A stretch of 64,000 nucleotides of DNA, taken from Firm-04 sp045596625 (GTDB lineage Bacteria > Bacillota > Clostridia > Oscillospirales > Ruminococcaceae). The DNA is taken from the NCBI GenBank assembly GCA_045596625.1, contig JAZOCU010000039.1:1-64000 (forward strand), read 5' to 3'. The position numbers and the translations under genes were made by a program. Below are positions 25,573-35,234 of the stretch, one piece after another (position 1 is the first letter of the stretch; each line of letters starts with the position of its first letter). Under the pieces are notes generated by a model. That model did no database searches, was not told where the DNA came from, and saw only the letters and a list, made by a program, of their open reading frames with translations.

Positions 25573-27443
25573 ATCCTCGCTTATCCTACCTGCAAGAGAA
25601 AACAGCTGTGCTCACTACAGAGCCCGGCGTATATATCATGAAGAATCAGCAGGAGAAGATCCTGTATATCGGCAAAGCCAAAAATCTGAGAAACCGTGTT
25701 ACCAGCTATTTTCGTGACCATCCGGATCACACCCCGAAAACTGCGAAAATGGTTTCACAGGTATATGATTACGATTTTATCGTAACCGGCTCGGAATATG
25801 AAGCACTGATTCTGGAATGTTCCCTCATCAAACAGCATAAACCGCCTTATAATATTTTGCTCAAGGATGACAAAGGGTATCATTATATCCGGATTTCACC
25901 GGCACCCTTTTCAAAGATCACTGCCGAGGTGCAGAATAATGGGGAAGGCGAGTATCTCGGGCCCTACATGAGCGGCTTTGTCACGAAACAAACGGTTAAT
26001 ACCGTCAATCGATTATTTCAGCTGCCGACCTGCGGCAAAAGCTTTCCTGCTGCTTTTCGCAAGCAGCGCCCCTGTCTGAATTATCACATCGGACAATGTA
26101 TGGGCGTTTGCAGAGGCACTGTCCCGCAGCAGCAATATGCTCAGACCATTGCCGATGCCGTACAGTTTATCAAAAGCGGCGGCGATCATACCGTGACCGT
26201 ATTGGAACAGCGGATGTATGCTGCCTCGGAACGGCTGGATTTCGAAGAAGCCGCAAAGCTTCGTGACCGTATTTCTGCCATTCGCCGTGCAGGAGAATCG
26301 CAGGATATTGTCGATGCTGTTACTGCTGATACCGATGTGATCGGCATGGCACAATCGGCTGATACGACCGTGATTTCTGTGCTCATGTATCGGGAAGGCA
26401 GACTCTATGACCAGTCATCCTTTTATCTTTCCGGCAATGCGCTTGCCGAACATCCGCTGGATGAGTTCCTTCCGCAGTATTACAGCAGCCGCATAGGACG
26501 TGATCTGCCCCGCACAATCCTGTTGGAGCATATGCCCACAGAAACAGAACTGCTCAGCGATCTGCTCCGTATGCGTGCAGGTCATGCTGTAACACTTTCT
26601 CTGCCGCAAAAGGGCATCCGTCACCGATTGCTGCTGCGTGCCAAACAAAATGCAAGCGAAAAGCTTTCACTGCAAATGGGGCGCACCGGCAAGGAGCTTC
26701 TGGCATTAGAAGAACTGGGGCGTGTTCTGGGGCTTAAACACCCGCCTTTGCGCATCGAAGCCTATGACATTTCTAATCTGTCTTCAGCTGCCATGGTCGC
26801 CGGCATGATCGTATTTGAAAATGGCAGACCGCTGAAATCTGCTTATCGCCGGTTCTCCATCCGAGAACAGGAAATACAGAATGATTATGCTGCCATGCAA
26901 GAAGTCATACGCCGCAGACTCACCGAATATCAAAAAGCACAGCAGGAAGATACCCCTGCCGATCCGCAGAAAAACAGCTTCGCAGTCTTGCCCGATCTGA
27001 TCCTGCTGGATGGTGGAAAAGGTCATGTTTCTGCCATTGCACCCATTCTGGAGAAAATGCAGATCAGAGTCCCTTTGTTCGGCATGGTCAAGGATGACAA
27101 GCATCGTACCCGAGCCATAGCTACAAACGGCGGAGAGCTTTCACTTCGTGACAAGCAGGCTGCCTTCGCTTTGCTGACCCGTATCCAGGATGAAGTGCAC
27201 CGCTATTCCGTGCAATATATGAAAACCAAGCACAAAAAAAGCAGCTATACGCTTACTCTGACAAAAGTAAAGGGTATCGGCGAAAAAAAGGCACAGCAAT
27301 TGCTGCTGACCTACAAGACCCGTGCACAGCTCAAAGCGGCATCGCCCGAAGCACTGGCAAAAACTGCCGGTGTGAATATGGAAACTGCTCTGGCACTGCA
27401 TCAGCTTATCTCAGAGCTTCCCGATGATTCATGCATCCAATGA
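25569..27443 (+). CDS. uvrC: Excinuclease ABC subunit C UvrC
   Basis: 624 residues. GIY-YIG nuclease at the N-terminus (GVYIMKNQQEKILYIGKAKN), UVR motif (DFEEAAKLRDRI, about 217-230), the RNase H-like second nuclease (RIEAYDISNLSSAAMVAGM, and DLILLDGGKGH), and C-terminal helix-hairpin-helix (VKGIGEKKAQQLL). Makes both incisions in nucleotide excision repair. The start overlaps the preceding membrane protein gene. Confidence 0.96.
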   Translation: MNPRLSYLQEKTAVLTTEPGVYIMKNQQEKILYIGKAKNLRNRVTSYFRDHPDHTPKTAKMVSQVYDYDFIVTGSEYEALILECSLIKQHKPPYNILLKDDKGYHYIRISPAPFSKITAEVQNNGEGEYLGPYMSGFVTKQTVNTVNRLFQLPTCGKSFPAAFRKQRPCLNYHIGQCMGVCRGTVPQQQYAQTIADAVQFIKSGGDHTVTVLEQRMYAASERLDFEEAAKLRDRISAIRRAGESQDIVDAVTADTDVIGMAQSADTTVISVLMYREGRLYDQSSFYLSGNALAEHPLDEFLPQYYSSRIGRDLPRTILLEHMPTETELLSDLLRMRAGHAVTLSLPQKGIRHRLLLRAKQNASEKLSLQMGRTGKELLALEELGRVLGLKHPPLRIEAYDISNLSSAAMVAGMIVFENGRPLKSAYRRFSIREQEIQNDYAAMQEVIRRRLTEYQKAQQEDTPADPQKNSFAVLPDLILLDGGKGHVSAIAPILEKMQIRVPLFGMVKDDKHRTRAIATNGGELSLRDKQAAFALLTRIQDEVHRYSVQYMKTKHKKSSYTLTLTKVKGIGEKKAQQLLLTYKTRAQLKAASPEALAKTAGVNMETALALHQLISELPDDSCIQ

Positions 27444-27470
27444 AAAATTTTATTGCAGGAGGGAAATATT

Positions 27471-28448
27471 ATGGAACCGTTAAAGCTTATGCCCGCATTT
27501 CAAGATTATATCTGGGGCGGAACTCGTCTTCGGACGGAGTTCAAAAAGCCCTGCGATCTGGAACGGATCGCAGAAAGCTGGGAGCTTTCCTGCCATCCAT
27601 CCGGTCAATCTGTCATTATCAATGGCGTAGATAAAGGAACAACACTGAAAACCTATCTGGAACGTGACTGGAAAACACTGGTCGGTGCAGGTGCAGCACA
27701 TTTTTCCAGTTTCCCTGTTCTCATTAAGCTCATCGATGCCTGCCAGGACTTGAGCGTTCAGGTGCATCCGGATGATCACTATGCCCGTGAGCATGAAAAC
27801 GGCGAAAACGGCAAGATCGAATGCTGGTATGTTCTGGATTGCGAAGAAGGCGCTGCTCTGGCATATGGCTTCAACCGTGAGCTTTCCAAGGAAGAATTCC
27901 GCGCCCATATCAAGGATAACACCCTGCTGGATTATGTCCGTCTGGTGCCTGTTCATAAAGGGGATGTCTTCTTCATTGAGGCAGGTACACTCCATGCCAT
28001 CGGTGCCGGCATTCTTATTGCCGAAATCCAGCAAAGTTCCAATCTTACCTATCGCATCTATGATTACGAGCGTCTGGACGCCGACGGCAATCCCCGTGAG
28101 CTGCATATCGATAAAGCTGTGGATGTTACCAAAACATGGGCTGCGCCGCCTCGCATGAAGCGCCCCCCCATTTCCTTTGACGGCTATACCTCCGCTATGA
28201 TCGCAGACTGCGCTTACTTCACCTCATGGGAGCTGAATGTCTACGGTGATGCCAAATTCCCCGCCTCTGAAGGCGTGTCCTATACCCATCTGATGGTTAC
28301 AGAGGGCGAAGCTGCTCTGGTATATGAAGAAGGCGTTGTCATGTCCATGGCACGCGGTGAATCCATCTTCCTGCCGGCAAACTTTGGTGCTTATTCTATC
28401 CGCAGCCATGGCTGTACCATTCTCTGTACAAGAACCATGCCGAAATAA
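27471..28448 (+). CDS. manA: Mannose-6-phosphate isomerase, class I
   Basis: 325 residues, RBS GGAGGG. Motifs: YIWGGTRLR, QVHPDD and KIECWYVLD (zinc ligands), EAGTLHAIGAGILIAEIQQ and SNLTYRIYDY. Interconverts mannose-6-P and fructose-6-P. 21 nt before glk, suggesting joint use of imported hexoses. Confidence 0.93.
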   Translation: MEPLKLMPAFQDYIWGGTRLRTEFKKPCDLERIAESWELSCHPSGQSVIINGVDKGTTLKTYLERDWKTLVGAGAAHFSSFPVLIKLIDACQDLSVQVHPDDHYAREHENGENGKIECWYVLDCEEGAALAYGFNRELSKEEFRAHIKDNTLLDYVRLVPVHKGDVFFIEAGTLHAIGAGILIAEIQQSSNLTYRIYDYERLDADGNPRELHIDKAVDVTKTWAAPPRMKRPPISFDGYTSAMIADCAYFTSWELNVYGDAKFPASEGVSYTHLMVTEGEAALVYEEGVVMSMARGESIFLPANFGAYSIRSHGCTILCTRTMPK

Positions 28449-28469
28449 TCGCAAAAGGAGCTTACATCT

Positions 28470-29423
28470 ATGAAGTATTATGTTGGTATCGATCTGGGCG
28501 GCACAAATATTGTTGCCGGTGTGGTCGATGAAACCTATCAGATCCTCAACAAGGCATCTATGAAGACCAATTGTCCGCGTCCTGCCGAGGAAATCGCTGC
28601 TGATATGGCCGCTTGTGCATTACAGGCCATCCGTGAAGCAGGTCTGACACCTGAGCAGATCGAATGGATCGGTATCGGTACCCCCGGCATTGCCAATTCC
28701 GAAACAGGCATCATCGAATATTCCAACAATCTGGGTTTTGTCAATGTGCCTATGGTAGAACTGATTTCCAAGGCAACCGGCTGTCCCGCATTCATCGAAA
28801 ACGATGCCAATGCTGCGGCATACGGTGAATTTGTTGCCGGTGCTGCCAAGGGTGCCAACAATGCAGTCTGCATTACTCTGGGTACCGGCGTCGGCGGCGG
28901 TATCGTGATCGATGGCAAGATCTATTCCGGTTCTAATTTCGCCGGTGCAGAGCTGGGCCACATGATTCTGCAGCTGGACGGTCCGCCTTGTACCTGCGGC
29001 AGAAAAGGCTGCTTTGAAGTATTTTCTTCCGCAACCGGTCTGATCCGTATGACCAAGGAAGCCATGGAACAGCATCCCGAATCCATGATGCATCAGATGG
29101 CAGAAGAAAAGGGGAAGGTGACTGCCCGTATCGCATTCGATGCCATGCGTGCCGGTGATGCCGCTGCAAAGGAAGTCGTGGATTTCTATATTCGTTGTCT
29201 GGCTGCCGGCATCACCAATACCATCAACATCTTCCAGCCCGATGTACTTTGCATCGGCGGCGGTGTCTGCAATGAAGGCGATGCTCTGCTGCTGCCTGTC
29301 AAAGAACTGGTTAAGCAGGAAGTCTATACCCGTAATTCTCCCAAGAACGCCGATATCGTCATCGCCAAGCTGGGCAATGATGCAGGCATTATCGGTGCTG
29401 CATTCTTAGGACAAGCGAAATAA
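28470..29423 (+). CDS. glk: ROK-family glucokinase
   Basis: 317 residues. ATP site LGGTNIVAGV, ROK motif region with zinc ligands CTCGRKGCFE preceded by GAELGHMIL, catalytic ENDANAAAYGE, and ITLGTGVGGGIV. No N-terminal DNA-binding domain, so a kinase rather than a repressor. It phosphorylates glucose released by the phosphorylase and glycosidases. The terminator hairpin at 29458 lies inside the convergent recombinase gene. Confidence 0.93.
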   Translation: MKYYVGIDLGGTNIVAGVVDETYQILNKASMKTNCPRPAEEIAADMAACALQAIREAGLTPEQIEWIGIGTPGIANSETGIIEYSNNLGFVNVPMVELISKATGCPAFIENDANAAAYGEFVAGAAKGANNAVCITLGTGVGGGIVIDGKIYSGSNFAGAELGHMILQLDGPPCTCGRKGCFEVFSSATGLIRMTKEAMEQHPESMMHQMAEEKGKVTARIAFDAMRAGDAAAKEVVDFYIRCLAAGITNTINIFQPDVLCIGGGVCNEGDALLLPVKELVKQEVYTRNSPKNADIVIAKLGNDAGIIGAAFLGQAK

Positions 29424-29424
29424 T

Positions 29425-30885
29425 TCAGTGTAAATAAATGTGAATCGTATCGCCATCGACCATCGCATAACGCATTAAGTGTTTTGCGATGGTCTTTTTT
29501 TCTGCCTGTGTCAAATCATTCCACAAGGGCAGCGGTGTGTGTGCTTCATTGATTCTGACAGCAAGGCGCTGTTCCAATTCTTTACACCGTGTATCCAGCT
29601 GCGCGATCGCCTCTGCGATCACAGAGATCTGTGCCTGTTCCAATCGGATCAGATTCTGCATCAACTGAATCCGCCGAAGCCGCAATGCTTCCAGCTCTTG
29701 ATTGACCTCCTTTGCAGCGACATGCGGTCCGGCTGCTCCATACTGTCCAAGCTGCGCTAACTGCACTGCAAGAACATCAGCCATAGCCTGCTCAGTTTCC
29801 TGCAAGCGCCATGTCGCACCTGCGCCCATACAGACTCCTCTCTTTTTGCCGCTGCACACCAGATATCGAGCGTATCTTCCCTGCACAACTGTCATAGCGC
29901 TGCCGCAATTGGCACAAAACAAGTTTCCGCTCAGCCATGTGCGCTGTCCGCTGCCAAGGGTACGGCGTGTACGACTTTTCCGCAGCTTTTCTTGACAAGC
30001 AAGCCAAAGCGTCGGTTCGATCAATCCCGTATGTGGTGCCGTAATGGCATAGGTGCCGTGAAGCGCCGTGAATTTTACATGATTCACCCGACGATCGGCG
30101 TACAGATAGATCCCGTGGTTCGCAGGCAGCGGATCGGGTGTGCACAAGATTGCACCAAGCTGTGCAAGATACGCATACACTGCACTGTCTGCCTGTGCGT
30201 AAACCGGATTGCGAAGGATCCTTGCCAAGGATGCGGCACTCCATTTCCCGCCCCGAGCCGTTGCAAAGCCCTCTTTATTCCATGCGGCAGCAATGGTGGA
30301 AAGGGAATTCTCTGCTTGTGCATAGCTTGCATAACAAGCATGGATCCTTGCGGCATTTTCATCTGCTTCCAGCATATGTGTATGTTTGCCCATCAGCAGA
30401 AACGGGATGCGATGATAGCCGATCGGAGGCGGCCCGCCGGTATTAAATCCGATTTTCGCCCGAGAAAATACGGCATCCCGTACCCGACTGCATATGGTAT
30501 CCCGTTCCAGCTGTGCAAAAACCATCAGCAGACTCTGCATTGCCTTCCCCATGGGAGATGTCGTCTCAAAGCGCTCGGCCTGCGAAAGGAATTCTACGCC
30601 ATACTGCTCAAACAACCGAAGCAGCTCTGTAAAATCCGCCAGGTTTCGGCTGATCCGATCCAGCTTATATACAAGCACCTGCCCGATCTCACCCTGTCTG
30701 ACCGCCGCAAGCAAGGCCCGCAGACCAGGCCGTTGGGTATTTTTGCCCGAATATCCTCGATCAGAAAAAACTATCACCTGTGTTTTGCTGTCCAATACAC
30801 TGCGGCAAAGCTGCTCCTGTGTCTCCAGACTGACACTGTCTGCCCGGTCTGCTGATTGTCTGACATAAATGGCAGTTTGCTTCAT
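29425..30885 (-). CDS. Large serine recombinase
   Basis: 486 residues. N-terminal resolvase/invertase catalytic domain (about 1-145) with the nucleophile Ser in YVRQSADR and arginines in YKLDRISRN and QLERDT. Recombinase domain (about 155-270, IGYHRIPF and LARILRNPVYAQ), zinc ribbon (CANCGSAM...LVCSG...GVCMGAG) and a coiled-coil segment (about 395-450). Members integrate or excise elements, or act in developmental rearrangements. No phage, conjugation or cargo genes flank it, and its stop lies one base from the glk stop. Short for a phage integrase C-terminus but apparently intact. Confidence 0.9.
   Translation of the reverse strand: MKQTAIYVRQSADRADSVSLETQEQLCRSVLDSKTQVIVFSDRGYSGKNTQRPGLRALLAAVRQGEIGQVLVYKLDRISRNLADFTELLRLFEQYGVEFLSQAERFETTSPMGKAMQSLLMVFAQLERDTICSRVRDAVFSRAKIGFNTGGPPPIGYHRIPFLLMGKHTHMLEADENAARIHACYASYAQAENSLSTIAAAWNKEGFATARGGKWSAASLARILRNPVYAQADSAVYAYLAQLGAILCTPDPLPANHGIYLYADRRVNHVKFTALHGTYAITAPHTGLIEPTLWLACQEKLRKSRTRRTLGSGQRTWLSGNLFCANCGSAMTVVQGRYARYLVCSGKKRGVCMGAGATWRLQETEQAMADVLAVQLAQLGQYGAAGPHVAAKEVNQELEALRLRRIQLMQNLIRLEQAQISVIAEAIAQLDTRCKELEQRLAVRINEAHTPLPLWNDLTQAEKKTIAKHLMRYAMVDGDTIHIYLH
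29458..29502 (+). terminator. glk terminator embedded in the recombinase gene
   Basis: GACCATCGCA (29458-29467) pairs perfectly with TGCGATGGTC (29485-29494), followed by T7. It serves glk on the plus strand while being coding sequence for the last residues of the recombinase on the minus strand. Confidence 0.8.
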
Positions 30886-30999
30886 GATAGCCTCCTTTAT
30901 GGTGATTTCTGTCTATGCAGATCGTCAAAGCCTCTGTTTCCATTTGGTTTTTGTGTAATATGCTACATGAAATAGGTGAAAATTCGTTAAAAAAGGGGC

Positions 31000-31028
31000 T
31001 TGAAAAGAACAGCAAGCTGTGATATAAT
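31000..31028 (+). promoter_or_regulatory. Sigma-A promoter of the cellobiose phosphorylase gene
   Basis: TTGAAA (31000-31005), 17 nt, TATAAT (31023-31028). A hairpin TGCATCGG/CCGATGCA (31045-31074) begins about ten bases after the expected transcription start and may stabilise the mRNA 5' end. Confidence 0.7.
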
Positions 31029-31144
31029 TGTAATATATTGTGCGTGCATCGGATTCATACATAAGCCCGATGCAGAACAAGCCGGTGTTGTACCGCACCG
31101 CGTCTTTCCCTAAGCAAATTTTTTTCAAAAAAAGGAGCACTCTT

Positions 31145-33604
31145 ATGAAAAAATTCGGTTTCTTTGATGACGCAAATAAGGAATATGTCATTCAGTCTCC
31201 GCAAACACCTTATCCTTGGATCAACTACCTCGGAACACAAGCATTTTTCTCACTGATTTCCAACACAGCAGGTGGTTATCACTTCTATAAGGACGCACGT
31301 CTCCGCCGCATCACCCGCTATCGCTACAACAATGTTCCGATTGATATGGGCGGCCGTTATTTCTATATTTATGATAACGGTACGATCTGGAATCCCGGCT
31401 GGTCTCCTGTCAAAACCGAACTGGATGCGTATGAGTGCCGTCACGGTATGGGATATACCGTTATCACCGGCTCTAAGAATGATCTGCAGGCAGAAGTGAC
31501 CTTCTTCGTTCCGCAGGATTTCAACGGAGAGATCCAGCGTGTTCGTCTGACCAACAAGGGCACTGCCGCCAAGACCTTCAAGCTCTTCTCCTTTGTAGAG
31601 TGGTGTCTGTGGAATGCACAGGATGACTCCACAAACTTCCAGAGAAACTTCAATACCGGCGAAGTAGAGATCGAAGGCTCTACCCTGTTCCATAAAACCG
31701 AATACAAAGAACGCCGTGATCACTTTGCTTTCTATACCGTCAATGCTCCCATTGATGGATTTGATACTGACCGCGAAGCATTCTTAGGTCTTTACAATGG
31801 CTTCGAAAATCCGCAGACCGTAATGGCAGGCGAGCCTTCCAATTCCGTAGCAGATGGTTGGTCTCCCGTTGCTTCTCACTGCGTCAATGTCACTTTGGCA
31901 GCAGGTGAAACCAAGGAACTCATCTTCATGCTGGGCTATGTGGAAAATCCCGTTGCTGAAAAGTTCAATGCAGACGGTTCCATGAACAAATCCCGCGCCT
32001 ATGCTATGATCGAGCAGTACAACACTACCGAAAAGGTAGAGGCTGCACTCTGTGCACTGAAGGCTATGTGGAACGATCTGCTCGGTAAGTATCAGGTAAA
32101 GTCTCCTGAAGATAAGCTCAACCGTATGGTCAATATCTGGAACCAGTATCAGTGCATGGTCACCTTTAACATGAGTCGTTCCGCTTCTTATTTTGAGAGC
32201 GGTATCGGTCGTGGTATGGGCTTCCGTGATTCCAACCAGGATCTGCTGGGCTTTGTACACCAGATCCCCGATCGCGCAAGAGAGCGTATCATTGATCTGG
32301 CATCCACACAGTTCGAGGATGGCGGCTGCTATCATCAGTATCAGCCTCTTACCAAGAAGGGCAACGATGAGATCGGCGGCGATTTCTCCGACGATCCGCT
32401 GTGGATGATCCTTTCCACTGCTGCTTACATCAAGGAAACCGGTGATTACTCCATTCTGGATGAAATGGTTCCTTATGATAATGATGAGTCTAAGGCTCAG
32501 ACCATGATGCATCATCTGAAGCAGAGCTTCTATCATGTGGCTGAAAATCTCGGTCCTCACGGTTTGCCGCTGGCAATGCGTGCCGACTGGAATGACTGCA
32601 TCAACCTCAGCTGCTTCTCCGATACTCCCGGCGAATCCTTCCAGACCTCTACCTCTCCGAAATACGGCGAGGCAAAGTACAGCCGCGTAGCAGAATCTCT
32701 GATGGTTGCCGGCCTGTTTACCTTTGCAGGTCCCGAGTATGTTGCTCTCTGCAAAATCAGAGGCGATGAGGCTGAGGCTGCCAAGGCACAGGAACAGATC
32801 GATAAGATGAAGGCTGCTATCATGGAGTATGGCTTCGATGGCGATTGGTTCATCCGTGCATATGATGACTTCGGCAAGAAGATGGGCTCCAAGGAGTGCG
32901 AGGAAGGCAAGATCTTTATCGAGCCGCAGGGCTTCTGTGTCATGTCCGGTGTCGGCAAAGAGACCGGTGCTGATCTGAAAGCACTGGCAAGCATTGATAA
33001 GTATCTGAACACCGAGCACGGTCTGGTACTGAACAATCCTCCCTTCACCAAGTATTACATCGAATACGGTGAGATCTCTACTTATCCGGGCGGCTACAAG
33101 GAGAATGCCGGCATCTTCTGCCACAATAACGCATGGATCATCTGCGCTGAAGCATTCGTCGGCCACGGCGATAAGGCATTTGAATATTACAGCAAGATCG
33201 CTCCCGCATATCGTGAAGCAAAGTATTCCGATCTGCATCGCACTGAGCCTTATGTATACGCTCAGATGATCGCCGGCAAGGATGCAAGCCGTCACGGCGA
33301 GGCAAAGAACAGCTGGCTCACCGGTACCGCAGCATGGAATTTCGTAGCAGTTTCTCAGTACATTCTGGGTATTATCCCCGATTGGAACGGCCTGAAGGTA
33401 GATCCTTCCATTCCGTCTGCATGGGATGGCTTTGAGCTGACTCGTGTATTCCGTGGCGCAACCTATGCAATCACTGTGAAGAATCCTGATCATGTTTGCA
33501 AGGGTGTGAAAGCTGTTACTGTAGATGGTAACGCAATTGAGGGCAATGTGCTGCCGGTATTTGCCGATGGCAAGACCCATACCGTCGAGGTTGTTCTCGG
33601 CTGA
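31145..33604 (+). CDS. Cellobiose phosphorylase (GH94)
   Basis: 819 residues, the size of cellobiose rather than cellodextrin phosphorylases. ATG at 31145 after AAAGGAG. N-terminal beta-sandwich (about 1-300, MKKFGFFDD and YPWINYLGT), helical linker and an (alpha/alpha)6 barrel (about 340-750). The catalytic acid region GGDFSDDPLWM and the substrate block FRDSNQDLLGF are present. It splits cellobiose with phosphate to glucose-1-P and glucose in the cytoplasm, saving ATP. Together with glucokinase nearby it completes use of cellobiose made by the cellulosome. Confidence 0.93.
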   Translation: MKKFGFFDDANKEYVIQSPQTPYPWINYLGTQAFFSLISNTAGGYHFYKDARLRRITRYRYNNVPIDMGGRYFYIYDNGTIWNPGWSPVKTELDAYECRHGMGYTVITGSKNDLQAEVTFFVPQDFNGEIQRVRLTNKGTAAKTFKLFSFVEWCLWNAQDDSTNFQRNFNTGEVEIEGSTLFHKTEYKERRDHFAFYTVNAPIDGFDTDREAFLGLYNGFENPQTVMAGEPSNSVADGWSPVASHCVNVTLAAGETKELIFMLGYVENPVAEKFNADGSMNKSRAYAMIEQYNTTEKVEAALCALKAMWNDLLGKYQVKSPEDKLNRMVNIWNQYQCMVTFNMSRSASYFESGIGRGMGFRDSNQDLLGFVHQIPDRARERIIDLASTQFEDGGCYHQYQPLTKKGNDEIGGDFSDDPLWMILSTAAYIKETGDYSILDEMVPYDNDESKAQTMMHHLKQSFYHVAENLGPHGLPLAMRADWNDCINLSCFSDTPGESFQTSTSPKYGEAKYSRVAESLMVAGLFTFAGPEYVALCKIRGDEAEAAKAQEQIDKMKAAIMEYGFDGDWFIRAYDDFGKKMGSKECEEGKIFIEPQGFCVMSGVGKETGADLKALASIDKYLNTEHGLVLNNPPFTKYYIEYGEISTYPGGYKENAGIFCHNNAWIICAEAFVGHGDKAFEYYSKIAPAYREAKYSDLHRTEPYVYAQMIAGKDASRHGEAKNSWLTGTAAWNFVAVSQYILGIIPDWNGLKVDPSIPSAWDGFELTRVFRGATYAITVKNPDHVCKGVKAVTVDGNAIEGNVLPVFADGKTHTVEVVLG

Positions 33605-33617
33605 TCACAAACTATCG

Positions 33618-33653
33618 AAAGCGGCATGGTGTATCATCCATGCCGCTTTTGCG
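33618..33653 (+). terminator. Terminator after GH94 gene
   Basis: A 12-bp stem AAAGCGGCATGG / CCATGCCGCTTT with an 8-nt loop and short T-run. Confidence 0.8.
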
Positions 33654-33676
33654 TTTCGCTAACGAAAGGAGTCACT

Positions 33677-34516
33677 ATGAATTTTTGGGATGTTGTCAGC
33701 AAAGGTGTCGGTGATCTTGCCGATCGGTTGGATGCCATTGCTGATCGGAAACATGATCGCTATGACACCGAGTTTTCCGTAATGGAAAAAGACTATTGCT
33801 GGGAGGATCTGGATTATCAAGGCAATTATACCATGCAGCGTCATGTTGTGACCGGCGTCTGCCGCATTATTGATCAGTTTCATACTGTGGTGGATCACGG
33901 TACACAAGCAGAAATGGAAGCTGCCATACAACGGCGCTCTGCCCGACCGGTTCTGCCTTCTGGGAATGGTATTGTCTTGCCGCAGCCTGTGGCTGCTCGT
34001 TATGGCGATATCATCGGTGTGGTACGTAAAAACGGCACCTATGAGCATTATGGCATCTATGTAAGCGATACCTGTGTGGTACATTATGCCGTCCCTGCCA
34101 GTGATCCTCTTTCACCTGCAACGGTACACTGCACCTCGCTGCGCTATTTTCTCCGCAATGACACAGAGTATTTTGTACTGGACTTTCCTCAGCCCGGCGC
34201 TCCTCCTGTGCGTGTAGGACAAAATCCTTCCGCCTTCACTGTCGATCCCGATGGAAACGGCAGCGATGATGCCGCCGATCATCTGGCACAAACCCTGCAA
34301 AACAGCTTCGGCTATCACTTATATACCCCCGAACAAACCGTTGCTCGAGCAAGAAGCCGTCTGGGTGAAGCAAAATACAATATGATCACCAATAATTGCG
34401 AGCATTTTGTCATCTGGTGCAAAACCGGCGTCAGCGAATCTATGCAGGTAACCGAGATGCTGCGTTTGCTGACAAGCGCTGCTCATTATCACTTCCGCAA
34501 GCCATTCCGTTGGTAA
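33677..34516 (+). CDS. LRAT/NlpC-like domain protein
   Basis: 279 residues, ATG at 33677 after GAAAGGAG. No signal peptide. A domain of the LRAT/H-rev107 type (papain-like, NlpC/P60 superfamily) spans about 110-270: RYGDIIGVVRKNGTYEHYGI with the likely catalytic His, VHYA, and ITNNCEHFVIWCKTG with the likely catalytic Cys in NCEHF. Eukaryotic relatives are acyltransferases or phospholipases; bacterial members are mostly untested. Residues 1-100 are not recognised. Substrate unknown. Confidence 0.75.
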   Translation: MNFWDVVSKGVGDLADRLDAIADRKHDRYDTEFSVMEKDYCWEDLDYQGNYTMQRHVVTGVCRIIDQFHTVVDHGTQAEMEAAIQRRSARPVLPSGNGIVLPQPVAARYGDIIGVVRKNGTYEHYGIYVSDTCVVHYAVPASDPLSPATVHCTSLRYFLRNDTEYFVLDFPQPGAPPVRVGQNPSAFTVDPDGNGSDDAADHLAQTLQNSFGYHLYTPEQTVARARSRLGEAKYNMITNNCEHFVIWCKTGVSESMQVTEMLRLLTSAAHYHFRKPFRW

Positions 34517-34646
34517 GATGTACAAAGTAATCACTCCACTTTTGTGCAACACGCCAATTTTCATGGAGCAGTGTAACAAATCATGCCAAAACCTACACTC
34601 AATAGACAGAAACCGGTTTTAGGGTGCTTTGAAATGAGGTGGTTCT

Positions 34647-35234
34647 ATGTCTGATTCAACGGCGCTAACATCTGCTGCCCAAACTTCCGATGAAGCGGCA
34701 TTTTCAACGCTGATCTCCTCGGCACAGCATGGGGATGCCACAGCCTTTGGCAAACTCTATCAAAAAATCTATCCTTCACTGTATCATGTATCCTATTGTG
34801 CCTTGCGCTCTTCGGAAGATGCTGCCGATGCCGTCAGCGATGCTGTGCTGGATGCGTTCCGCAGCATCGGCAGCTTGAAAAATCCGGAAGCGTTTCGCAG
34901 CTGGATGTTCAAGATCCTGACGGCAAAAATCAAACGCAAGCAGCGGGAATATGCACACGCACCGGTGGAGCTGACCGATGCGACCACCCCGATCGTTGAA
35001 TTTGGATTTACCCGCCCGGAGCTTTCCGAGGCATTGGCAAAGCTACCCGATGAAGATCGGCTGCTGCTTTCCCTACAGGTGCTTGGCGGATATTCCGGAA
35101 AAGAACTTGCACATGTCTTTGGCAGCACCGCAGGCGCTGTGCGCAGCCGTTTGCTGCGGATCCGCCAAAAACTGCGTGAATTGTTATCCGATCCCAACGT
35201 AACAGAGCAAAGGAGTGAGCCCTATGCGTTATGA
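34647..35234 (+). CDS. ECF-type RNA polymerase sigma factor
   Basis: 195 residues, RBS GAGGTGG. Region 2 at about 30-95 (AFGKLYQKIYPSLYHVSYCA, NPEAFRSWMFKILTAKIKRK) and region 4 at about 125-180 (ALAKLPDEDRLLLSLQVLGG, then HVFGSTAGAVRSRLLRIRQ). Ends 11 nt inside the start of the next gene, a membrane protein likely to control it. The 130-nt upstream gap has no sigma-A promoter I would trust, so autoregulation is possible. Confidence 0.88.
   Translation: MSDSTALTSAAQTSDEAAFSTLISSAQHGDATAFGKLYQKIYPSLYHVSYCALRSSEDAADAVSDAVLDAFRSIGSLKNPEAFRSWMFKILTAKIKRKQREYAHAPVELTDATTPIVEFGFTRPELSEALAKLPDEDRLLLSLQVLGGYSGKELAHVFGSTAGAVRSRLLRIRQKLRELLSDPNVTEQRSEPYAL

Noticed and set aside
29425..30885. Recombinase as part of a prophage or conjugative element
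   Set aside because: Flanking genes (glk and GH94) are ordinary metabolic genes; no structural, transfer or replication genes are present.
31784..33580. 598-codon open frame on the minus strand
   Set aside because: Antisense to the cellobiose phosphorylase gene; codon bias produces the open frame.
34517..34646. ECF-type autoregulatory promoter upstream of the sigma factor gene
   Set aside because: A GTAAC-like element is present, but no -10 at a convincing distance could be identified by eye.
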